Made by a program: the position numbers and the translations under genes. DNA of 51,159 nucleotides. Origin: Rhodocyclaceae bacterium. GTDB taxonomy: Bacteria; Pseudomonadota; Gammaproteobacteria; Burkholderiales; Rhodocyclaceae. The stretch covers positions 1 to 51,159 of the forward strand of contig JADFDU010000013.1 in NCBI GenBank assembly GCA_018262775.1, in the 5' to 3' direction. The notes below the pieces were generated by a model that saw nothing but the letters and a program-made list of their open reading frames with translations, did no database searches and had not been told where the DNA came from. Numbering within the stretch: the stretch's first letter is position 1; every line of letters starts with the position of its first letter. Positions 24,287-32,481 of this stretch are shown in pieces.

Positions 24287-25051
24287 GTGAGCGTCCGCAT
24301 AGAAAAAAACGGCCGCATCACCACGGTCATCCTCGATCGCCCGGAAAAGCGTAACGCGGTCGACGGCGCGACTGCCGCCGCACTGGCCGCGGCGTTTCGC
24401 GCCTTTGAGGCCGATGCGCAAGCGGATGTCGTCGTGCTGTGGGGCGCCGGTGGGCACTTCTGCGCCGGCGCCGACCTTGGTGCGTTTGCCGACGCGGCGC
24501 AGCGCAACAGCCTCTCGCCAGACGGTGATGGGCCGATGGGGCCGTCGCGCCTGCTGCTCTCCAAGCCGGTGATTGCCGCCGTCTCCGGCTACTGCGTCGC
24601 CGGCGGCCTGGAGCTGGCCTGCTGGTGCGATTTGCGCGTGGCAGAAAAAAGCGCGGTGTTCGGCGTCTTCTGCCGCCGCTTCGGCGTGCCGCTGATCGAC
24701 GGCGGCACGGTACGGCTGCCACGCCTGATCGGCCAGTCGCGGGCACTCGACATGATCCTCACCGGTCGCGCGGTGGACGCCGAGGAGGCGCTGGCGATGG
24801 GGCTGGCCAACCGCGTCGTCGCGGACGGCGAAGCGCGGCAGGCGGCCGAAGCGCTGGCGATGGAATTGGTGGGTTTTCCGCAAGCCTGCCTGTGCCATGA
24901 CCGTTTGTCGCTGCATGAGCAGTGGGGCATGACGCAGGACATGGCGATGAACAACGAATTCAGGCATGGTCAGGCGACGCTGGCGAGCGGTGAATGGCTC
25001 GATGGCGCAAAGCGCTTTGGCAAGGGAGCAGGCAGGCATGGCAGTCGCTAA
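24287..25051 (+). CDS. Crotonase-family protein (enoyl-CoA hydratase-like)
   Basis: A 254-residue crotonase-fold protein acting on a CoA thioester. The oxyanion-hole segments are WGAGGHFCAGADLG and SGYCVAGGLELAC. The first hydratase Glu is present (E109), but the position of the second Glu (FG-QPE in true hydratases) reads FGVFCRRFG, with Cys129. A strict hydratase mechanism is therefore doubtful; an isomerase, hydrolase or lyase is possible. The GTG at 24287 is the likely start; it lies at the edge of the palindromic repeat, whose GGGAATGACGGG may act as the ribosome-binding site. The 3' end overlaps the TetR gene by 14 bases. Confidence 0.88.
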   Translation: MSVRIEKNGRITTVILDRPEKRNAVDGATAAALAAAFRAFEADAQADVVVLWGAGGHFCAGADLGAFADAAQRNSLSPDGDGPMGPSRLLLSKPVIAAVSGYCVAGGLELACWCDLRVAEKSAVFGVFCRRFGVPLIDGGTVRLPRLIGQSRALDMILTGRAVDAEEALAMGLANRVVADGEARQAAEALAMELVGFPQACLCHDRLSLHEQWGMTQDMAMNNEFRHGQATLASGEWLDGAKRFGKGAGRHGSR

Positions 25052-25658
25052 GACGAAACCGAAATCGCGGGTGTCCGCCACGGACGAGGGTAACCGCCGC
25101 GCAGATCTGATCCGCGCGGCAGGCAGGCTGTTCGTGGAGAAGGGCTTCGATGCCACCACCATCCGCGACATTGCCGACGCGGTCGGCATGCGCTCGGGCA
25201 GCCCCTTCTACCATTTCAAGAGCAAGCAGGACATGCTCAAGTCGGTGATGATCGAGGGCCTGCAGGCCGCGCTCACCGCCCAGCAGGCAGCCATCGTCGG
25301 TGTGCGCGGCGCCGAGGCGCGCTTTCGCGCCCTGGTGAAGAGCCACCTGCGCATCATCCTCGAGGACCACACCGAGTTCCCGGTGCTGCTCTACGAGTGG
25401 CGCGCCCTCAGCGACGAATCGCGCGCCGAGGTGATTGCCGTGAAGGATCGCTATGAGTCGGTCTGGCAGTCGGTGCTGAAGGAGTTGAAGAAGGCCGGCC
25501 TGCTCAAGGACGACGGCCGCGTCACGCGCCTGCTGCTGTTCGGCGCCTTCAACTGGACGGTGCAGTGGTACCGGCCGGACGGGGAATTCACGATCGACGA
25601 CATCGCCGCGCGCGCCGCCGACCTCTTTCTCTGCCCGCGGACGGAAGGACGGCACTGA
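25038..25658 (+). CDS. TetR-family regulator
   Basis: A 206-residue repressor. The N-terminal helix-turn-helix covers about residues 20-65 (RADLIRAAGRLFVEKGFDATTIRDIADAVGMRSGSPFYHFKSKQDML). The C-terminal ligand domain resembles that of regulators of acyl-CoA catabolism (WRALSDESRAEVIAVKDRYE). ATG 25038 has GGGAG upstream, inside the crotonase gene. Being last but one in the unit, it probably senses a CoA ester and acts on the paired palindromes at 20353-20380; this is inference. Confidence 0.9.
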   Translation: MAVAKTKPKSRVSATDEGNRRADLIRAAGRLFVEKGFDATTIRDIADAVGMRSGSPFYHFKSKQDMLKSVMIEGLQAALTAQQAAIVGVRGAEARFRALVKSHLRIILEDHTEFPVLLYEWRALSDESRAEVIAVKDRYESVWQSVLKELKKAGLLKDDGRVTRLLLFGAFNWTVQWYRPDGEFTIDDIAARAADLFLCPRTEGRH

Positions 25659-26002
25659 TGGCCTTCGCGCTCTCACTGCTGCTGCCCATGCTGGCGCTCT
25701 CGTTCTGGGTGTTCTGGCGCCTGTCGCCGCAACGGGAAGATGGCGTGCCGCCGCGGCGCTTCAACCTCGCCGCCATTGCCGGGGCCCTGCTGCTCGCCGC
25801 GCTGATCATCTGGTATGTGCGCAGCAACATGCTGACAAGTCGCGACCACGCCACCTGGCCGCTGGTCGCGGCTTTCTATCTTGCGGGTTTGATGCCGATC
25901 TACCTTGCCGTGGCGGGGCTGGTCCGGCGGAAATGCTACGGCTCGAAAGAGGCGGACAAGCCGCTCGAACTGACGCGGGACCTCTCCAAGACGCGCTTCT
26001 GA
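25658..26002 (+). CDS. Small membrane protein of unknown function
   Basis: A 114-residue protein whose start overlaps the TetR stop (TGATG). About three hydrophobic segments are visible: residues 2-18 (AFALSLLLPMLALSFWV), about 35-52 and about 66-88. The tail is basic and polar and ends KTRF. I do not recognise the family. Tight coupling to the regulator suggests co-expression, but nothing shows its role. Confidence 0.7.
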   Translation: MAFALSLLLPMLALSFWVFWRLSPQREDGVPPRRFNLAAIAGALLLAALIIWYVRSNMLTSRDHATWPLVAAFYLAGLMPIYLAVAGLVRRKCYGSKEADKPLELTRDLSKTRF

Positions 26003-26085
26003 CGAACCTCAGCCGGGGTTTGGCGCTACCCTAGTACCCTGGTGTGCGGCGCTGCCATCCGCGTCAATTGGAATGTCAGTGTGTC

Positions 26086-27045
26086 CTAGCCCACGCCAGG
26101 GCTGAGCGGTAGCGCGCAGGCCGCGCGATATTCCGCCGCCAGCCGCGCCGCCAGTTCGGTGGCCGGCGGCACGTCGTGGATGGTCGCCACGCCGTGGCCG
26201 GCGCTCCAGGTGTCGCGCCAGGCTTTCGATCCCGTTGAGAAATCCTCCGAGCCGCCGCCCTGGGCGAGCGCCTCGCGCGTGTAGCCGGCTTTCTCCAGGC
26301 TGGGCCAGAGGAAATTGGCGAGGGTGCCGGTGATGGCGCTGGTGTAGACGACGTCCTTCGCCGTGGTTTCGCAGATCATCTGCTTGTACTCGGGCACGGC
26401 CATGGATTCCTGCGTGGCGATGAAGCGCGTGCCCATGTAGGCGAAGTCCGCCCCCATGACCTCTGCGGCGCGTATCGAGGCGCCGTCGGAAATGGCGCCG
26501 CCCAGCACCAGCGCGCCGTCCCAGAACTCGCGAATCTCGCGCACCAGCGAGAAGGGGCTCTGCGTGCCGGCATGGCCGCCGGCGCCGCCGGCGACGGCAA
26601 CGATGCCGTCCACGCCGGCGGCAATCGCCTTCTTCGCATGGTAGGCATGGATGACGTCGCTGAAGACCACGCCGCCGTAGCCGTGCACCGCCTTCACCAC
26701 TTCGCCGGGATGACCAAGGCTGGTGATGACGAAGGGCACCTTGTGTTTGACGACGAGTTCGAAATCCTGCTCCAGCCGCTTGTTCGAGTGGTGCAGGATC
26801 AGATTGACACCGTACGGCGCAATCGGCGCCTGCGGATTTGCCGCCATCGCCGCGCCCAGTTCGGCATTGATCTGCGTCAGCCATTCGTCGAGGACTTCGA
26901 TCGGGCGCGCATTCAGCGTCGGAAACGTCCCGGCGATGCCGGCGCGACAACAGGCGATGACCAGGTGCGGACCGGAGACGAGGAACATCGGCGCGGCGAT
27001 GACGGGGGCAGTCATGCGGCCGCGAAACAGTTGTGGAAGGCTCAT
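26086..27045 (-). CDS. Nitronate monooxygenase-like flavoprotein
   Basis: A 319-residue TIM-barrel FMN protein of the 2-nitropropane dioxygenase/nitronate monooxygenase family. Features are MTAPVIAAPMFLVSGP at the first strand, the FMN-phosphate region AVAGGAGGHAG, LVLGGAISDGASIRAAEVMGADFAYMGTRF, and a C-terminal SAGHGVATIHDVPP. Homologues oxidise alkyl nitronates, but related members act as enoyl-CoA or other flavin reductases, and the acyl-CoA neighbourhood makes this open. It converges with the small membrane protein gene. Confidence 0.87.
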   Translation of the reverse strand: MSLPQLFRGRMTAPVIAAPMFLVSGPHLVIACCRAGIAGTFPTLNARPIEVLDEWLTQINAELGAAMAANPQAPIAPYGVNLILHHSNKRLEQDFELVVKHKVPFVITSLGHPGEVVKAVHGYGGVVFSDVIHAYHAKKAIAAGVDGIVAVAGGAGGHAGTQSPFSLVREIREFWDGALVLGGAISDGASIRAAEVMGADFAYMGTRFIATQESMAVPEYKQMICETTAKDVVYTSAITGTLANFLWPSLEKAGYTREALAQGGGSEDFSTGSKAWRDTWSAGHGVATIHDVPPATELAARLAAEYRAACALPLSPGVG

Positions 27046-27075
27046 GTCAGTGGCGCCCGGCCATCCGAAGCCACT

Positions 27076-27121
27076 GACGCGCCCCCTTGGGGGGCAGCGA
27101 GCAACGCAAGCGTGGGGGCTG
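27076..27121. repeat. CCCTTGGGGGGC-type dispersed repeat
   Basis: The spacer upstream of the nitronate monooxygenase-like gene holds GCGCCCCCTTGGGGGGCAGC and then GAGCAACGCAAGCGTGGGGG, a familiar type of betaproteobacterial intergenic repeat. It is related in style to the sequences at 12590-12705 and 36040-36080. Confidence 0.55.
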
Positions 27122-27133
27122 TTTCATGTCGGT

Positions 27134-27268
27134 TCAGTTGCAGAAGAAACGTTGGTTGATGTAATCGATGGCGGCCTCCGGCTTGAGATAGCCCTTGAAG
27201 GCCCAGCCGGCGGCGAACGAGGCAAGGGCCACGCCGAGAACAATCAGGAGTATGCGGGCTGACTTCAT
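27134..27268 (-). CDS. 44-residue single-pass membrane peptide
   Basis: A very short gene whose ATG overlaps the stop of the MFS transporter gene by one base (TAATG on the minus strand). The product is MKSARILLIVLGVALASFAA followed by a polar segment (GWAFKGYLKPEAAIDY) and ends INQRFFCN. It has one hydrophobic helix at about residues 5-23. It may be a small accessory subunit of the transporter or an independent small protein. Its good amphipathic layout and coupling favour a real gene over chance. Confidence 0.6.
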   Translation of the reverse strand: MKSARILLIVLGVALASFAAGWAFKGYLKPEAAIDYINQRFFCN

Positions 27269-28482
27269 TACGTGGGCTGGGCAGCGAGGCGCGCCATGGG
27301 CCGCTCGTCCACCGGCAGGTTGATCAGTCCCGCCAGCACGCTCAGCGCGATGCAGATCATCCAGACGATGTCGTAGGAGCCGGTCTTGTCGAACACCAGA
27401 CCGCCCAGCCAGACGCCGAGGAAGCTGCCGACCTGGTGGCTGAAGAAGACGAAGCCGGAGAGCATGGCGAGATAGCGCACGCCGAAGATCTGCGCCACGA
27501 GGCCGTTGGTGAGCGGCACCGTGCCCAGCCACAACAAGCCCATGGCCGCGGCGAACAGCGCCACCGAGATCGGCGTCAGCGGTGCCAGCAGGAACGCCAC
27601 GATGACGATACCGCGCGCGAAGTAGAGGCCGGCGAGCAGATTTTTCTTGCGCCAGCGGCCGCCGGCGAGGCCGAAGCCGTAGGTGCCGAAGATGTTGAAG
27701 AGGCCGATCAGCGCCAGCGCCAGCATGCCGACGTTCGCACTGAGCCCCTTGTCGAGCAAGTAGGAAGGCAGGTGGGCGCCAATGAACACCACCTGGAAGC
27801 CGCAGACGAAGTAGCCGAGTGTGAGCAGCCAGAAGGCGCGCTGGGAAAAGGCCTCGCGCAGCGCCTCGCCGGCCGACTGGGCAAAGACGTGATGCACTTC
27901 GGTATCGCGCCGTTCGGCGGCACCGATGGCCAGCGGCATGATCAGCGCGGCGGCCGTGGCCAGGCCGATGAGCGCCATCAGCCAGCCGGCGTTGCCGATG
28001 AGAAACTGGCTGGTCGGCACCAGCATGAACTGGCCGAAGGAACCGGCCGCGCCGACGATGGCCAGCGCCATGGCGCGCTTTTCCGGCGCGACGGCGCGGC
28101 CGACCGCGCCGTAGACGACCGAGAAGGTGGTGGCCGACAGGCCCAGCCCCACCAGCACGCCGGCGGAGAGCATGAACATGAAAGGCGTGGTCGAAGTCGC
28201 CATCAGCGCCACGCCCGCGGCATACACTAGGCCGCCGCCGAACAAGACCTTGCCGGCACCCCAGCGGTCGGCCATCCAGCCGGTGATCGGGCCGCCCGCG
28301 CCCCACACGATATTCTGGATGGCGATGGCGAAGGAGAAGGCTTCGCGGCTCCAGGCGAGGTCTTGCGTCATCGGCTGCATGAACATGCCGAAGGTGTGGC
28401 GGATGCCGAGCGAGAGCGAAACGACGATGCTGCCGCAGACGAGCAGCAGGGTGGCCGTGCGGGGCGTCACGGGAGTGTTCAT
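27268..28482 (-). CDS. MFS transporter (OFA/monocarboxylate-like)
   Basis: A 404-residue major facilitator with about twelve helices. SLGIRHTFGMFMQPMTQDL in the first helix-loop, GPITGWMADRWGAGKVLFGGG (the A-motif between helices 2 and 3) and a VGRAVAPEKRAMALAI loop place it with oxalate/formate- or monocarboxylate-type carriers. The substrate is not determined. I use ATG 28482 (MNTPVTPRTATLLL); a TTG four codons earlier is less likely. It is divergent from gabD and translationally coupled to the 44-residue peptide gene. Confidence 0.88.
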   Translation of the reverse strand: MNTPVTPRTATLLLVCGSIVVSLSLGIRHTFGMFMQPMTQDLAWSREAFSFAIAIQNIVWGAGGPITGWMADRWGAGKVLFGGGLVYAAGVALMATSTTPFMFMLSAGVLVGLGLSATTFSVVYGAVGRAVAPEKRAMALAIVGAAGSFGQFMLVPTSQFLIGNAGWLMALIGLATAAALIMPLAIGAAERRDTEVHHVFAQSAGEALREAFSQRAFWLLTLGYFVCGFQVVFIGAHLPSYLLDKGLSANVGMLALALIGLFNIFGTYGFGLAGGRWRKKNLLAGLYFARGIVIVAFLLAPLTPISVALFAAAMGLLWLGTVPLTNGLVAQIFGVRYLAMLSGFVFFSHQVGSFLGVWLGGLVFDKTGSYDIVWMICIALSVLAGLINLPVDERPMARLAAQPT

Positions 28483-28571
28483 TGACGAGTACAATTATTG
28501 AGTTATCAACCACGCACTATAGCACCGGGCCCGCGATGCAATCCCATGCCGACGCCCGGGGTTAACCCGCC

Positions 28572-30029
28572 ATGAAACTCAACGACCCGCAGCTCCTGAA
28601 GACACAGGCCTACATCGACGGCGCCTGGCGCGATGCCGACGGCGGTGCCATCTTCGTCGTGAACGATCCTGCCAGCGGTGCCCCCCTGGCCGCCGTCCCT
28701 GACATGGGTGCGATCGAGACGCGCCGCGCCATCGAAGCGGCCAACGCTGCCTGGCCAGCCTGGCGGGAGTTGACCGCCAAGGAGCGCGCCACGGTGCTGC
28801 GCAAATGGTTCGAGCTGATGCTGGCGCATGCCGACGACCTCGCGCTGCTCATGACTTCCGAGCAGGGCAAGCCGCTGGCCGAGGCCAAGGGCGAGGTGCT
28901 CTACGCGGCGAGCTTCGTCGAGTGGTTCGCCGAGGAGGCGAAGCGCGTCTACGGCGACACCATTCCCGCCACCCAGGCGGACAAGCGCCTCATCGTCATC
29001 CGCCAGCCGATCGGTGTCAGTGCCGCCATCACGCCGTGGAATTTCCCGGCAGCGATGATCACGAGAAAGGTCGCTCCGGCGCTGGCCGCCGGCTGCACCG
29101 TGGTGGTGAAACCGGCCGAGCAGACGCCGCTCAGCGCATTGGCGCTGGCGGAACTCGCGCAGCGCGCCGGCTTTCCGGCCGGGGTGTTCAACGTCGTCAC
29201 CGGCAGTGCGGAATCCGCGCCGAAGATCGGCGGCGAGCTAACGGCCAACCCCATCGTGCGCAAGCTCTCCTTCACCGGCTCCACTGAAGTCGGGCGACTG
29301 CTCATGGCGCAATGCGCGCCGACCATCAAGAAGGTGTCGCTGGAACTGGGTGGCAACGCCCCCTTCATCGTCTTCGACGACGCTGATGTCGACGCCGCGG
29401 TGGAGGGCGCGCTGGCCTCGAAATACCGCAACACCGGCCAGACCTGCGTCTGCGCCAACCGCCTGCTGGTACAGGCCGGCATCTATGACGTCTTCGCGGC
29501 GAAGCTGGCGGAGAAGGTCAAGCAGATGAAGGTCGGCGCCGGCACCGAGGCCGGCGTCGTACAGGGGCCGCTGATCGATGCACAGGCGCTGGCCAAGGTC
29601 GAGGAACACCTAGCCGACGCCCTCGCCAAGGGCGCGAAGGTGCTCACCGGCGGCAAGCGCCATGCGCGCGGTGGTACCTTTTTCGAGCCGACGGTGATCA
29701 CCCATGTCACGCCGGACATGCAATGCGCGCGCGAGGAAACCTTCGGTCCAGTGGCGCCGCTGTTCCGCTTCACCGAGGAAGCCGAGGCGGTCGCCCTGGC
29801 CAACGCCACCGAGTTCGGCCTGGCCGCCTACTTCTTCTCGCGCGACATGGCGCGCTGCTTCCGTGTCGCCGAGGCGCTGGAGTACGGCATGGTCGGCATC
29901 AACACCGGCATCATGTCGAACGAGGTGGCGCCCTTCGGCGGCGTCAAGCAGTCCGGCATCGGCCGCGAGGGATCGAAGTACGGCATCGAGGAGTATCTCG
30001 AGATGAAATACCTGTGTTTTGGGCTTTAG
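28572..30029 (+). CDS. gabD: Succinate-semialdehyde dehydrogenase
   Basis: A 485-residue aldehyde dehydrogenase converting succinate semialdehyde to succinate with NAD(P). The catalytic Cys is C292 in NTGQTCVCANR and the general base is the Glu of SLELGGNAPF (about 258). ITPWNFPAAMITRKVAPALAAG and the C-terminal GVKQSGIGREGSKYGIEEYLEMKYLC are the hallmark of GabD. Length is standard. There is no GABA transaminase next to it, so it may serve another source of the semialdehyde or detoxification. Confidence 0.92.
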   Translation: MKLNDPQLLKTQAYIDGAWRDADGGAIFVVNDPASGAPLAAVPDMGAIETRRAIEAANAAWPAWRELTAKERATVLRKWFELMLAHADDLALLMTSEQGKPLAEAKGEVLYAASFVEWFAEEAKRVYGDTIPATQADKRLIVIRQPIGVSAAITPWNFPAAMITRKVAPALAAGCTVVVKPAEQTPLSALALAELAQRAGFPAGVFNVVTGSAESAPKIGGELTANPIVRKLSFTGSTEVGRLLMAQCAPTIKKVSLELGGNAPFIVFDDADVDAAVEGALASKYRNTGQTCVCANRLLVQAGIYDVFAAKLAEKVKQMKVGAGTEAGVVQGPLIDAQALAKVEEHLADALAKGAKVLTGGKRHARGGTFFEPTVITHVTPDMQCAREETFGPVAPLFRFTEEAEAVALANATEFGLAAYFFSRDMARCFRVAEALEYGMVGINTGIMSNEVAPFGGVKQSGIGREGSKYGIEEYLEMKYLCFGL

Positions 30030-30240
30030 GTGTAATGTAAGCGATCACTTATATTATACTGAAAAAATTGTAACTATATGAAAATAATTGTATTAATACA
30101 CATTTTTCGGCATGGCAAGGCGTGCTTACCTCATCGGGGTGCATCGCTTGTCCGTTTGGGTCGCGACCCAAACGGGAACAACCTGCATTCTCCGTACCCT
30201 CCTGCCGGATAATCTCCCAGCTATGGGTGCGGGATCATAA

Positions 30241-30351
30241 GGGCACCTCTAAAAATCGAGATTTCGTCATTCCCGCGAAAGCGGGAATCCAGGTTTTTCA
30301 ACGCACTATAGATTCCCGCTTTCGCGGGAATGACGATTTATAGAGATGCCC
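30241..30351. mobile_element. MITE-like element with long terminal inverted repeats
   Basis: A 111-bp unit. It begins GGGCACCTCTAAAAATCGAG and ends in the imperfect inverse (GATTTATAGAGATGCCC). Inside are the two facing ATTCCCGC hairpins (30266-30292 and 30311-30334). The tetranucleotide ATAA flanks both ends (30237-30240 and 30352-30355), a candidate target-site duplication. The same left terminus recurs at the window end (from about 51138). Confidence 0.7.
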
Positions 30352-30478
30352 ATAAGAGAGCAGATGGCATGGGGTCTGGATAGGTTTTATTACGCTAACT
30401 ATCTATGGCAACTTGGAATCCTTCAAATTTTTGGCAACAGGCATACCCATTTGGGCATCCTGTTCATTTAGTCAATAT

Positions 30479-30495
30479 GTTCACAAGTTGTGAAC
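30479..30495 (+). promoter_or_regulatory. Operator-like site 1 of the AbiE pair
   Basis: Inverted repeat GTTCAC-AAGTT-GTGAAC, 90 bases before the antitoxin start; the symmetric core extends to TTCACAAGTTGTGAA. It has the same half-sites and spacing as the second site at 30557-30573. Confidence 0.75.
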
Positions 30496-30556
30496 AATAA
30501 ATAAAACTGTACATCCCCCTTGACGTCGCAAGGCGTTATGTTCAATATTCACACAC

Positions 30557-30573
30557 GTTCACATTTCGTGAAC
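30557..30573 (+). promoter_or_regulatory. Operator-like site 2 of the AbiE pair
   Basis: Inverted repeat GTTCAC-ATTTC-GTGAAC, 11 bases before the start codon. Its centre is 78 bp from that of site 1. AbiEi-type antitoxins repress their own promoter by binding repeated sites, so this pair of identical half-site arrangements fits autoregulation. Confidence 0.75.
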
Positions 30574-30584
30574 GAAAGAATTTC

Positions 30585-31610
30585 ATGAACATGACTAAGA
30601 ACCCGACTCCTCCTCCGCCCTGGCTACGGATTCCGCAGGATCTGCCCGAGAATCAGGCTGCACTGATTCAGGCCGCACGGGAAGCGCTCGCCATAACGGC
30701 CGGGCCCGCCCTGGCCCGGGCGCTGGGTACGGAACACCCCCTCTATCTTGCCGTTCCCTGTGAGATGCTTGATGCCGTGACCCTGGCGCGAATCATCCGT
30801 CAATGGCCGCAGCAGCCGCAGCCGGCTCTGCTGGTCGCGCCCCATGTCACCCCGGCTCGGGCGGAGCGTTTGCGGGAGGCGGGGATCCCTTTCATCGATG
30901 CGGCCGGCAACGCCTACCTTGAGGCCCACGGCATTTATGTCAACATCATGGGACGCGAGCCGCCGCTCGGGCTGGCGGCGGCGCCGAAGAAAATCCGCGT
31001 CTTCGCCGGTGCCGGCCTGAAAGTTCTATTTGTCCTGCTGTGCGAGCCGGCATATGTGAACCAGCCGTATCGGGAAATCGCCCGCGCGGCGGGAGTTGCC
31101 CTGGGCACCGTCGGTTGGGTGCTAGCCGACCTGAAGGGCCTCGATTACCTTCGGGTACAGGGGCGAGGGCGCAAGAAACTGTGCCGCAAAACGGAGTTGC
31201 AAGACCAGTGGGTAACGCAGTACCTCCAGCAGTTCAAGCCGGGCCTCAAGACCCGCCGCTTCCGCGCCGCGAATCCGGACTGGTGGCAGGGTGTCGACAT
31301 CCGGGACTATGGCGCTTGCTGGGGAGGGGATGTGGCTGCGGCAAAACTTACCGGCCACCTCAAGCCGATGCAGATTACCCTGTGGTGGCAGCGCGACCTT
31401 GCGCCGCTGTTACAGGCGCAGCGCATGCGGGCCGATGCGGCGGGCGACATCGAATTGATTGAGGCTTTCTGGCATTTCGCCCCGGAAGCCGAAACCGCTC
31501 CGCCCCTGCTGGTGTATGCGGACCTGCTGGGGACCGGCGATCCGCGCGCCATGGAAACAGCGAAACTGATTCACGATAACCACCTTGCCCAACTTGTCAC
31601 TGAAGATTGA
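30585..31610 (+). CDS. AbiEi-like antitoxin/autorepressor
   Basis: A 341-residue protein resembling AbiEi-family antitoxins. The N-terminal part (VTLARIIRQWPQQPQPALLVAPHVTPARAERLREAGIPFIDAAGNAYLEA) is the restriction-like fold region often seen. A winged helix follows at about residues 165-200 (REIARAAGVALGTVGWVLADLKGLDYL). It precedes a nucleotidyltransferase gene that overlaps its 3' end, the standard order of type IV AbiE systems. ATG 30585 is used; another lies at 30591. Upstream are two matched operators. The function as phage-abortive or plasmid-stabilising module is by family only. Confidence 0.75.
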   Translation: MNMTKNPTPPPPWLRIPQDLPENQAALIQAAREALAITAGPALARALGTEHPLYLAVPCEMLDAVTLARIIRQWPQQPQPALLVAPHVTPARAERLREAGIPFIDAAGNAYLEAHGIYVNIMGREPPLGLAAAPKKIRVFAGAGLKVLFVLLCEPAYVNQPYREIARAAGVALGTVGWVLADLKGLDYLRVQGRGRKKLCRKTELQDQWVTQYLQQFKPGLKTRRFRAANPDWWQGVDIRDYGACWGGDVAAAKLTGHLKPMQITLWWQRDLAPLLQAQRMRADAAGDIELIEAFWHFAPEAETAPPLLVYADLLGTGDPRAMETAKLIHDNHLAQLVTED

Positions 31611-32457
31611 GCCGGTGCAACGGGCGGCGCTGAGGGCCGTGGACGCGGCGGCGCGAGCAGCCGGGGCAGACTGGTTTGTCGCCGGAGCCACTGCGCGCGA
31701 TTGGCTGCTGCAGGGTCTTTACGGCATCGAGACACTGCGAGCCACGAAGGATGTCGACTTCGGCATCGCGGTGCGCGATTGGGATGTCTTCCAGCGGATC
31801 AGGGAGGCCATTTCGGTTGCAGGCGAATTCGCGCTGGACTCACGCGCAGACCATCGCTTGAATCACCGCCAGGTGCGCGGATTCCATATCGACCTGGTGC
31901 CCTTCGGCCCGTTGGCTGATGCGAATGGCGAGATCGCCTGGCCGCCGGATCAGCACATTGTCATGAATGTGACCGGTTTCGACGAGGCTTTCGATGCTGC
32001 AGTACAGGTTGCCATTGAAGACGGCTTTGCTGTGCGGGTGGCGTCACTTCCGGGCCTGATGCTGCTGAAGTTTTTCGCCTGGCGCGACCGCCGGCACGAG
32101 GTAATTCAGAAGGATGCCTGGGATTTGCGCCTGCTGCTTACCCGGTACGAGGCAGCTGGAAATGCGGACAGGATTTTCGACGAAGGCGTGATGGAGATTG
32201 AGGAGTTTGACGCTCCTCGCGCCGCCGCTCGTCTGCTCGGACGAGATGTGGCCAGGATATTGCGATCACACTCACGATCCGCGCTATTGTCGCTGCTCGA
32301 CGCAGAACTGCATGATCCGGATTCGTCCGCGCTTGTCGAGCAGATTGCACATGCGAGCGTGGCCGGTCGCCCTGGCCAAGGCGACCTGGATGGAGGACTG
32401 CGCGTCGGGGATGCATTGAGGTGGCTGACGTGCTTCCGTGCCGGCCTGGATGACTGA
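31585..32457 (+). CDS. AbiEii-like nucleotidyltransferase toxin
   Basis: A 290-residue protein of the AbiEii/AbiGii nucleotidyltransferase group. The motif ADWFVAGATARDWLLQGLYG (residues 29-48) corresponds to the GG/GS nucleotide-binding turn. TKDVDFGIAV supplies the catalytic Asp pair, and a later LVPFG segment follows. Such toxins transfer nucleotides to RNA or protein targets. The start is uncertain: TTG 31585 or 31594 overlaps the antitoxin gene, and GTG 31615 lies just beyond its stop. The following alcohol dehydrogenase gene is probably unrelated. Confidence 0.75.
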   Translation: MPNLSLKIEPVQRAALRAVDAAARAAGADWFVAGATARDWLLQGLYGIETLRATKDVDFGIAVRDWDVFQRIREAISVAGEFALDSRADHRLNHRQVRGFHIDLVPFGPLADANGEIAWPPDQHIVMNVTGFDEAFDAAVQVAIEDGFAVRVASLPGLMLLKFFAWRDRRHEVIQKDAWDLRLLLTRYEAAGNADRIFDEGVMEIEEFDAPRAAARLLGRDVARILRSHSRSALLSLLDAELHDPDSSALVEQIAHASVAGRPGQGDLDGGLRVGDALRWLTCFRAGLDD

Positions 32458-32481
32458 TATGAACTTGATGGAGATCCGAAC

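Larger units (their letters stand above)
30030..30584. other. AT-rich spacer with MITE-like repeat and operators
   Basis: A 555-bp intergenic stretch, clearly AT-rich at both ends (for example around 30040-30110 and 30400-30500). It holds the repeat at 30241-30351 and two operator-like sites (30479-30495 and 30557-30573). No coding frame in it is convincing. It may mark the left boundary of acquired DNA carrying the AbiE-like pair. Confidence 0.6.

Noticed and set aside
27134..28513. 459-codon minus-strand frame opposite or across the MFS gene
   Set aside because: Only its last 44 codons, coupled to the MFS stop, look like a protein; the rest is a shifted frame of the transporter gene.
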